The notes beneath the pieces are model-generated. The model was not told the DNA's origin and made no database searches. It saw nothing but the letters and a program-made list of their open reading frames with translations. From the NCBI GenBank assembly GCA_934230055.1, contig CAKQEE010000100.1, forward strand, positions 1 to 5,024: DNA of 5,024 bases. The letters are read 5' to 3'. The DNA comes from an uncultured Clostridia bacterium (GTDB lineage Bacteria > Bacillota > Clostridia > Christensenellales > Borkfalkiaceae). A program made the position numbers and the translations under genes. Shown here one piece after another: positions 1-5,024 of the stretch. Positions within the stretch are counted from its first letter, which is position 1; every line of letters begins with the position of its first letter.

Positions 1-253
1 TTTCTATGAGTCTGTCGCGGGTGGGCTTGCCGAGCTTTATGTCCTCGTGTACGGGAACGCTTTCTATCACTTCCATTTTTAGCCCCGCGGCGTTCGCGAC
101 TTGCTTTAACCTTAAAAGCTTGTCAAGCTCCCACACTTCGCCGACGGGAGTATCGTATACTGCCGTTACTACCCCCGTCATTCCCTGTATTTGCTTTATG
201 TAATTCAGGGGAATACAATCTTTTTCCCCGTACCAGCGAAACGTAAGCTTCAT
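1..253 (-). CDS. uxuA: Mannonate dehydratase, N-terminal part (runs off left edge)
   Basis: UxuA removes water from D-mannonate to give 2-dehydro-3-deoxy-D-gluconate, a cytoplasmic, divalent-metal-dependent step of hexuronate catabolism. The window holds the first 84 codons, read from ATG at 251-253 to the left edge with no stop. The translation begins MKLTFRWYGEKD and contains GMTGVVTAVYDTPVGEVW (about residues 24-41) and VIESVPVHEDIKLGKPTRDR (about 62-81). These are the family's hallmark N-terminal segments, including the start of its TIM-barrel fold. The family is usually about 350 residues, so roughly three quarters lies outside the window. The start is fixed by homology and by an AGAGGG ribosome binding site 7 nt upstream. 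The ATG overlaps the TGA of the upstream mutarotase pseudogene (ATGA), an arrangement typical of translational coupling. The family assignment is recognised by eye from these motifs and is strong. Confidence 0.93.
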   Translation of the reverse strand, partial: MKLTFRWYGEKDCIPLNYIKQIQGMTGVVTAVYDTPVGEVWELDKLLRLKQVANAAGLKMEVIESVPVHEDIKLGKPTRDRLIE

Positions 254-697
254 ATTGTAGCCCTCTTGTATGCAATAACGCCTTTTCTCAAAATTACGTT
301 TTTATTCCCCGCTTCTTCGTCCATAGCAATAACGGCGTATGCATTTTTAGCGCGTTATTAAAACTCAAACCTGTCTATGTTTCCGATTTTTACATTTTTA
401 TCTGCGACCCGCGCGTTTTTTCATACTCGTCCCATATAACAGAATTGATTTTCCCTTCGTCGCAAGTCATAAGACGCATTAAAATCATATTCGGATCGTA
501 ATATGTATCGAGCGGACTTAAAGGCATCGCCGCGTCGAGAATCTTCATCTTGCTTATCCCGTCCGGGCGGATAATTCTCCCTCCTAAATTAGCGGAAGGA
601 AAACTTCCGTTCGCTATATCTATTTCGTCGCCGTGTCCCGTTTTGCAAAGAGTTTTAATGAGTTCGGGGATACGATTTTTAAAATTCCTTTTAACAA
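250..697 (-). pseudogene. RbsD/FucU-family sugar mutarotase, broken by two frameshifts and a double stop
   Basis: The family interconverts anomers of sugars such as L-fucose or D-ribose. The remnant reads in three pieces. From TTG at 695-697 one frame gives MLKGILKIVSP. After the CCCC run (666-669) a second frame gives ELIKTLCKTGHGDEI, then RIIRPDGIS and PLSPLDTYYDP. After the six-A run (416-421) a third frame gives VKIGNIDRFEF, then TAA TAA (355-360), then RAKNAYAVIAM, NVILRKGV and TGA at 250-252. Restoring one base in each run yields about 149 residues, close to E. coli FucU (140). The double stop replaces the Tyr-Glu of the usual FYERA motif. The usual Asp after GHGDEI, in the ADxxFP segment, is Asn here (ANGSFP). 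As written, translation from 697 stops at 620-622 after 25 codons. A 107-codon open stretch (390-713, TTG start) covers only the middle and begins with non-family residues. The true sugar is unknown; I give no symbol because fucU and rbsD paralogues overlap. Sequencing error could explain the homopolymer lesions, but less easily the stops. Confidence 0.88.
261..266 (-). promoter_or_regulatory. Ribosome binding site of uxuA
   Basis: On the minus strand AGAGGG sits 7 nt before the uxuA ATG, inside the last codons of the mutarotase pseudogene. It matters because ribosomes can no longer arrive by translating the broken upstream gene, so uxuA expression must now rely on this site alone. Confidence 0.6.
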
Positions 698-707
698 GAT
701 TTAACTT

Positions 708-711
708 CTCC
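708..711 (-). promoter_or_regulatory. Ribosome binding site of the mutarotase pseudogene
   Basis: GGAG on the minus strand lies 10 nt before the TTG at 695-697 and 7 nt before the in-frame ATC at 698-700. The 7-nt spacing fits the ATC position better, so the ancestral start may have been ATG there, now mutated. The 37-nt spacer to the upstream gene (698-734) holds nothing else that I can see: no hairpin, T-run or promoter-like pair. Confidence 0.5.
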
Positions 712-734
712 AACCATTCTGCCTTTATACGGTT

Positions 735-1826
735 TTAGCGGTTTGATAAACACTCAATATAAAACGCCCAGTCCTCGCGGCTGAAAAAATGTACGCCGTC
801 GCGGATAAAAAACGCGATTTCGCCGTCCATATTCTTCTCGCCGACTTCAAGCGGCTTGTCCGCATGCTTTAAACCCGTTAATCCTTGTTCCTTGTACGCT
901 TCGCTCGCCGCTTCCGCGCATAAATACTGCGCGTCGGTATCAGCCCAATCGTCCTCGCTCGCCGCAACGACAAAAACCTTTCTCGGCGAGACAGAAGCCA
1001 TTAAATAATGCTGATCGAAAGGCATTTCGTACTCTTTTTCTGCGTATTTTTTGAAGTTCGGAGTAAACCAGAACGGAAAAACGTCCGTGATTACCTTGAT
1101 TGTTTCGCCGTGCTTATCACGGGAAATCGCCGCGCCCGAGCAACCCGAGCAGTTTACCATACAGCCTGCAAAAATATCGTACTTCGCCGCGGCTAAAAGC
1201 GCGGTTTTGCCGAGCCTCGAATGCCCCGCAACGTACAGTTTTTCTTTAACTGTATATCCTTCGTTTATAAGATACTCCCCGACCACCTTCGCGGCGTATG
1301 CCCAAAGCGACAACTTCCCTGCGGAATACTTGTCCGAACGGTCGCAAAAAAGCGGCGCGATTCCCGTAGAAAAATCGCCGTCGTCGGTAGATATTTCCTT
1401 ATAGTAAAGATGAGCGACCGCAATCCCTCCGTCCATAAGTTCCTCGACGGGGCAATATTTTGTCGGAAGATACTTCATAAAATCGACGTGAATGACGAAA
1501 TCATACGACCTTATTTTCGTCGGAACGAACACGTCCGCCACAAAAACAGCGGTTTTACCGCCCTTTTCAAGAGTAAACTCCAAAGCGGTATGCTTCGCTT
1601 TGTTGCAGAAAAAATAGCCGTAATCGCCGTCGAACTTCTCGTCCGTAACGTCCTTTACGCTTATTTTAACGCCTTTTTCGTCGATTTCGCCGTATTCTTC
1701 CCGAACGATTTCGCTTAAAGTTTTTTCACGGGAAAACTTTCCGTTTTCTCTTAAATAATCGGGCAGACAAAGCCCTTCAGGATACCTTTTCCCGATTAAA
1801 ACGGAATTAAATTCTAAATTTTTCAT
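735..1826 (-). CDS. CE15-type glucuronoyl esterase (alpha/beta hydrolase)
   Basis: CE15 enzymes cleave esters of 4-O-methyl-glucuronic acid, for example those linking glucuronoxylan to lignin alcohols. The 363-residue product shows the nucleophile elbow GHSRLGK (201-207, Ser203), the block SGCSGAAISR (227-236), FPFWF (250-254), MPFDQHYLMASVSPR (268-282), the strand-end cluster EDDWADTD (291-298), and GVHFFSREDW (344-353), where His346 is the likely catalytic His. The family's usual acidic residue in an SGEGG-like block is Cys229 here, so an acid in 291-298 may serve instead. There is no signal peptide, and nearly the whole length is the hydrolase domain, so a cytoplasmic enzyme acting on imported fragments is likely. 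The ATG starts 1 nt after the stop of the GH20 gene, with no convincing Shine-Dalgarno sequence nearby, which suggests reinitiation. The family call is strong; the exact ester substrate is inferred from family and from the downstream uxuA. Confidence 0.85.
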   Translation of the reverse strand: MKNLEFNSVLIGKRYPEGLCLPDYLRENGKFSREKTLSEIVREEYGEIDEKGVKISVKDVTDEKFDGDYGYFFCNKAKHTALEFTLEKGGKTAVFVADVFVPTKIRSYDFVIHVDFMKYLPTKYCPVEELMDGGIAVAHLYYKEISTDDGDFSTGIAPLFCDRSDKYSAGKLSLWAYAAKVVGEYLINEGYTVKEKLYVAGHSRLGKTALLAAAKYDIFAGCMVNCSGCSGAAISRDKHGETIKVITDVFPFWFTPNFKKYAEKEYEMPFDQHYLMASVSPRKVFVVAASEDDWADTDAQYLCAEAASEAYKEQGLTGLKHADKPLEVGEKNMDGEIAFFIRDGVHFFSREDWAFYIECLSNR

Positions 1827-1827
1827 A

Positions 1828-3759
1828 TTAAACTATTTTATCGAAACACAACTTTACTCCGTTCGGTATTTTCGCAAGCGAAACGTCGTCAAGATGCTTT
1901 ATTCCGCTGCTTTCGCCGAGTTCGGCAAAAGTCGTGTCGCATTTTGCGATATTCTGCTCGTTTATAACTTTTCCGCCCGTCTTTTGAACGTTGCAAACGG
2001 AATATTTCACGCCGCCGAAAAGCAACCTTACGTTGGAAACGAAAATCGAATCTTCACCGAAACTCTCTAATACAACGTATTCGACGGGTTTATTTTTCAT
2101 AGCGAAACGAATTGTAGTAACACCGCCCAAGTCAAACGTGACAGCTTCGGGTTTAACGCCTCCGAAATACAATTCGCTTTCGGCGTTTTCGCCCGCATAT
2201 TTAACGATAATCTTCATTTTCGGCGAACCGAAACCGTCGGGCGTTACTGTATCGAGATACAAAATTCCGCAGCCCCTGTTTGCCTCTATCGACTGTTTTA
2301 CGTTTGAAACAAGTGCTTTTCTGCGCTCCTTTTCCGCTTCCGTAAGTCCGCCCGAACTCTTTATTCCGTCGCGGTACTTTTTCCACAGATAATCGACGTT
2401 TTCATTGATTTCTTCAAAACCCTTTTCCGCTTCGTCGAGCGTGGCGAAAACCTCCGAAAAATCGGCGATTCCGTTTCCGAAGTTTTCCTTTTCGTGCTCG
2501 TCGAAAACTTTATACCCCATAGAGTTTATCATATATATAAGGTATTTATCAAGCGAAAAATCATAAATATCGAGTAAAATATCGCGTTTTTTGCCGCTAA
2601 TGCGCTTCTCATCCGCAAGAACGCCCCGTAATTTATCCGTAAAATCTTTCAAAACGTTTTTGTAAAGCTGTTTTACGAAATTATCGTCCTCGGCTTTAAC
2701 GCCTATATTCGTTCCGATAAGGCATGAGGTAAGAACCTGCGTTGTTAAAAGAATTTCGGCGGTTTCTCTGTCGCCGATTACTTCTTCGTATACCTTGACT
2801 TTATCGTCGAAGTTACAAATTTGCCCGTTCCAGAGTTTTCCGCAAAGGGCTATAAGGGGGTAAATTCCGTTATAGAAACTCGCCGCCCTCTCCCATATCG
2901 TAAGAATCGCGCCTATCGGCTTATGTTTCAACGCGTAATCGGTTAAAGTGTCAACATTGTAAGTGGAAGAAGCATTGCTTCCGTAGGCGCAAAAAATATA
3001 ATCAAAACCTAAGCGGTCATAGATAGAAAGCCAGTCTTTTCTCACTCTGTTAGTCCAGTGACCTTTGGTCTCCGAACCGATAAATCCGTAATTCCAATGG
3101 CACAGGATTATATCTCTCGGAAGGTCGGCTACTATGTCGTAATACTCGAAAAAGTCGTCCCACATAAGCATGGTTTTCCCCATGCTTTTCGCAAGTTCGT
3201 AATCGTGCATGACCTGCGAGAAAAATATATCCTTTTTCGTCTCGCCCGCTTTAAGGCGCGCCTTGCATCTCGGACACTCGGCAAACTCGAACACTTCGTC
3301 AAGCCCCATGTGAACGTATTCGCCCGAAAACGCCGAACATACTTCCGTGATGTACTCGTCGAAGAATTTATTGAAATCGGGGTTTGACGTACAGCCGACC
3401 GAACCGCGTTTAAACCGTTCGGGCGACCAGCCTCTGCCTTCCGTCCTCTCGTCTTTAAATTCGGAAAGACTCGCGGCTTCTTTGTATTGCAATAATTTTT
3501 CGATATGATAAAAGTTCTCGAACGCGGGAATTGCGAGCAGCCCTTTACCCTCTATATAATCCGCTATCTCCTTGATTTCGGTCATCGAATAAGTGTCGTC
3601 CTCGTCGAAAAAAGGCGTGACTTTTGTTCTTATTGAACACTCTAAATACAGAATAATCGTGTTATAGCCCCACTTTTCGGCGTTATCCACGAAACTTTTT
3701 ATAAACTCGATTTTCTCTTTTTGTCTTCCGAGATCTATTTGTACGGCAACGATTTTCAT
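1828..3759 (-). CDS. GH20-type beta-N-acetylhexosaminidase
   Basis: GH20 enzymes release terminal beta-linked GlcNAc or GalNAc by substrate-assisted catalysis. This 643-residue protein begins directly with barrel strands (MKIVAVQIDL). It carries the family's Asp-Glu pair in HMGLDE (150-155; Asp154, Glu155), followed by ECPRCKARL (161-169), MLMWDDFF (197-204) and TIWERAAS (287-294), the last two holding likely aromatic pocket residues Trp200 and Trp289. The barrel ends near residue 315. A helical region rich in charged residues follows (about 320-490), then a beta-rich C-terminal part (about 500-640) that I cannot assign. It lacks the N-terminal GH20b domain of classical members and any signal peptide, so it is probably cytoplasmic. 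The start ATG has an AGGA site 5 nt upstream. It sits 9 nt after the GH127 stop and 1 nt before the CE15 gene, all in one operon. Family call is fairly sure; HexNAc specificity is inferred, since distant GH20 relatives are poorly characterised. Confidence 0.8.
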   Translation of the reverse strand: MKIVAVQIDLGRQKEKIEFIKSFVDNAEKWGYNTIILYLECSIRTKVTPFFDEDDTYSMTEIKEIADYIEGKGLLAIPAFENFYHIEKLLQYKEAASLSEFKDERTEGRGWSPERFKRGSVGCTSNPDFNKFFDEYITEVCSAFSGEYVHMGLDEVFEFAECPRCKARLKAGETKKDIFFSQVMHDYELAKSMGKTMLMWDDFFEYYDIVADLPRDIILCHWNYGFIGSETKGHWTNRVRKDWLSIYDRLGFDYIFCAYGSNASSTYNVDTLTDYALKHKPIGAILTIWERAASFYNGIYPLIALCGKLWNGQICNFDDKVKVYEEVIGDRETAEILLTTQVLTSCLIGTNIGVKAEDDNFVKQLYKNVLKDFTDKLRGVLADEKRISGKKRDILLDIYDFSLDKYLIYMINSMGYKVFDEHEKENFGNGIADFSEVFATLDEAEKGFEEINENVDYLWKKYRDGIKSSGGLTEAEKERRKALVSNVKQSIEANRGCGILYLDTVTPDGFGSPKMKIIVKYAGENAESELYFGGVKPEAVTFDLGGVTTIRFAMKNKPVEYVVLESFGEDSIFVSNVRLLFGGVKYSVCNVQKTGGKVINEQNIAKCDTTFAELGESSGIKHLDDVSLAKIPNGVKLCFDKIV

Positions 3760-3764
3760 TGTTT

Positions 3765-3768
3765 TCCT
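3765..3768 (-). promoter_or_regulatory. Ribosome binding site of the GH20 gene
   Basis: AGGA on the minus strand lies 5 nt before the GH20 ATG and directly follows the TAA of the GH127 gene (the whole 9-nt spacer is AGGAAAACA). It fixes the GH20 start and shows the two genes are read from one message. Confidence 0.7.
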
Positions 3769-5024
3769 TTATCCGATTTCGTTCCAGACAGCCATATTGC
3801 ATTTTTCGCTGTCGTAATTCTTACCTGCGGACGAATAATCGCAAAGGGTTATTTCGCCGTCTTTCGTTTTTACCTTTACCGTCTCGTTAGTGTAGAACTT
3901 ATCGTTTTTAACGAGTCTGGAAATCGCTCCGCCCGATTTTTTATGTACTGCGACGGGTTTTTTCAGATCTTCGCCGAACCTCTCGTCTCTCGCGAGCGCG
4001 ACGGGACCTCTTTCAAATCCGACCTTTCCGTTTAAAACGATTCTTTCGACTTTCATCGGCATCGAAACGACTATTTTATCGCCGTTTTTAACCTTGACGA
4101 CGGCATAGCCCTTTTCTTCGGTAAACGTTGTTTCTTTACCGTCTGCCGACACCGAGAAATTTTTCGCCCATTTCGGAATACGCAGGAAAAGCGTCGTTTC
4201 GCCGCTCGTTTTCACCGCAATTTTCGCTTCGCCTTTTTTATAGAGATTCGCCTTTACGGAAATTTTAACTCCCGACGATTTATCCGAGTAAACGCCCTCG
4301 TTATAAAGATTGATAAAATATCCGTTTTCGCCTTTCGCTACGGCGACAAGCCCGAAAAGAGCGGTTCCCGCGCCGCCGATAGCCGCGCAGCAACCGTAAG
4401 ATCTGCCGTTTTCCATAACCCTGAACCCGCCGATCTTTCTTGCCCTTTGACCTAAACAAAGTGGGCTGTAACTGTCGAACGGAAACGCTTCGTGCGGAAC
4501 GGCTATTGCTTCTTTTCCTTCCCAGACGATGCCTAAAGTACGTTTCATCGTCTGATTTTCACTATTTACCGAACCGAAAAGGGCGTTATAACCCGACCTT
4601 TCGATTACGTCCGCGTATTTCGAATCGCCCGTTATCATAAGAAGCCTCGCGCAGAGTTTCATAAGCGTTACGGTAACGCACGTCTCCTGCATAACGCCCT
4701 CGGAATAATTCGTCTGCTTAACCGAAGAATTATCGAAAAGTTCGTGCGTGCAGCCCGAGCAACCTATTATCGTGTAATCGCTATCCAAAACCATATCGAC
4801 AAAATTGACTACCGCTTTTAAGTCCTCTTCGTCGCCTTTCACCTTATAATATTCCAGAAGCCCTTCGAAGCAACTCATCATTTCGTAGGCTTTGGTGTAA
4901 TTAAATTCAAAAGGGCGTTTTTCCTTGGTTTTGCAAAGGCTTATTATATCCTGATCTTTAGAAAAACCCGTACTTATGATATATTCCGAAAAATCGAGGT
5001 ATTTTTGTTCGCCCGTAAGTTCGT
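3769..5024 (-). CDS. GH127 (DUF1680)-type glycosidase, beta-L-arabinofuranosidase-like, N-terminus outside window
   Basis: GH127 enzymes remove beta-L-arabinofuranosyl or related residues using a cysteine nucleophile held by zinc. The frame is open from the right edge to TAA at 3769-3771, about 417 visible residues. The Met at 4879-4881 is internal: the 47 codons before it continue the helical barrel (ELTGEQKYLDFSEYI, then AYEMM). Counted from that Met, the zinc ligands of the family are present as Glu66 and Cys68 in QETC, and Cys164-Cys165 in YGCCAAIGG, with one of the pair the expected nucleophile. Glu47 in THELFDN is the candidate acid/base. MITGDSKYADVIERSGYNAL (82-101) is a typical family helix. 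The beta-sandwich part holds LRIPKWA (233-239) and FERGPVALARDERFG (289-303). Family members usually have 600-650 residues, so some 200 are missing at the 5' side, and a signal peptide cannot be judged. Substrate is inferred; GH127 also includes enzymes for other sugars, and the related GH146 is an alternative. Confidence 0.85.
   Translation of the reverse strand, partial: ELTGEQKYLDFSEYIISTGFSKDQDIISLCKTKEKRPFEFNYTKAYEMMSCFEGLLEYYKVKGDEEDLKAVVNFVDMVLDSDYTIIGCSGCTHELFDNSSVKQTNYSEGVMQETCVTVTLMKLCARLLMITGDSKYADVIERSGYNALFGSVNSENQTMKRTLGIVWEGKEAIAVPHEAFPFDSYSPLCLGQRARKIGGFRVMENGRSYGCCAAIGGAGTALFGLVAVAKGENGYFINLYNEGVYSDKSSGVKISVKANLYKKGEAKIAVKTSGETTLFLRIPKWAKNFSVSADGKETTFTEEKGYAVVKVKNGDKIVVSMPMKVERIVLNGKVGFERGPVALARDERFGEDLKKPVAVHKKSGGAISRLVKNDKFYTNETVKVKTKDGEITLCDYSSAGKNYDSEKCNMAVWNEIG

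Larger units (their letters stand above)
1..5024 (-). other. Putative glycan and hexuronate utilisation operon (partial at both ends)
   Basis: Five genes run in the same direction with gaps of 9 nt, 1 nt and 37 nt, then a 4-nt overlap. There is no stretch over 300 bases without a gene and no visible terminator. Glycoside hydrolases and an esterase lie upstream of the hexuronate pathway enzyme UxuA, which fits stepwise breakdown followed by catabolism of the released uronic acid. Promoter, transporter and regulator are not in the window and would be expected beyond the right or left edge. Confidence 0.7.

Noticed and set aside
6..203. Short plus-strand open frame at the left edge
   Set aside because: It is antisense to the clearly recognised N-terminal coding part of uxuA.
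355..700. Programmed frameshifting or recoding to express the mutarotase
   Set aside because: Both shifts would be -1 slips, and the six-A run could in principle allow one. But two separate shifts plus readthrough of adjacent TAA TAA in a small housekeeping-type protein is implausible, and no stimulatory structure is evident.
715..717. ATG as start of the mutarotase gene
   Set aside because: It opens an eight-codon frame that ends at TAA, in a different frame from both N-terminal family matches. It also lies just upstream of GGAG, not downstream.
698..734. Promoter or terminator between the esterase and mutarotase genes
   Set aside because: Only 37 nt, with no hairpin followed by T-run and no convincing -35/-10 pair; only a ribosome binding site is visible.
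1051..1718. Long plus-strand open frames opposite the esterase gene
   Set aside because: They overlap a well-supported CE15 gene on the other strand, have no recognisable motifs, and follow from the codon use of the real gene.
1991..2392. Plus-strand open frame of 133 codons opposite the GH20 C-terminal region
   Set aside because: Shadow of the GH20 frame, with low-complexity Ser/Pro/Thr-rich translation and no family resemblance.
3058..4035. Plus-strand open frames opposite the GH20 and GH127 genes
   Set aside because: They are antisense to strongly supported genes with catalytic motifs in place, and show no motifs of their own.
1..5024. Alternative genetic code with TAA read as sense
   Set aside because: The three intact genes that end in the window all end at TAA, at sensible positions followed at once by the next gene.

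Overview
The window is one strand-consistent gene cluster. All supported genes lie on the minus strand, so transcription runs from the right edge (5024) towards the left edge (1). In transcription order they are: a GH127 (DUF1680)-type zinc-thiolate glycosidase (5' end outside the window), a GH20-type beta-hexosaminidase, a CE15-type glucuronoyl esterase, a decayed RbsD/FucU-type sugar mutarotase, and the start of mannonate dehydratase (uxuA, 3' end outside the window). Gaps between genes are 9 nt, 1 nt and 37 nt, followed by an ATGA overlap. No terminator or internal promoter is visible, so this looks like part of a single carbohydrate-use operon.

The genes suggest a plan in which a branched glycan or its imported fragments lose arabinofuranosyl-like residues (GH127), N-acetylhexosamine-type residues (GH20) and uronic-acid ester linkages (CE15). 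The freed hexuronate would then enter the fructuronate-mannonate-KDG route through UxuA. No signal peptide is seen on GH20 or CE15, so both probably act in the cytoplasm on imported oligosaccharides. The N-terminus of GH127 is not visible. The substrate (glucuronoxylan-like, gum-like or host-derived glycan) is not settled by the sequence.

The least ordinary part is positions 250-697. Read with two one-base corrections, it gives a full-length mutarotase of about 149 residues, matching the family from its first residues to its last. As it stands it has two -1 frameshifts, in a 4-base and a 6-base homopolymer, and two adjacent TAA stops where the family has a conserved Tyr-Glu. It is best read as a recent pseudogene inside an otherwise intact operon. 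A simple gene call would report only a misleading 107-residue protein here and would miss uxuA at the edge.

The organism is probably an anaerobic, gut-type Clostridia-like Bacillota bacterium. This rests on protein flavour (clostridial-type CE15 and GH127), tight operon spacing, AGGA-type ribosome binding sites and moderate GC content. It is an inference with modest confidence. Stop codons of the intact genes are TAA, and nothing points to an altered genetic code.
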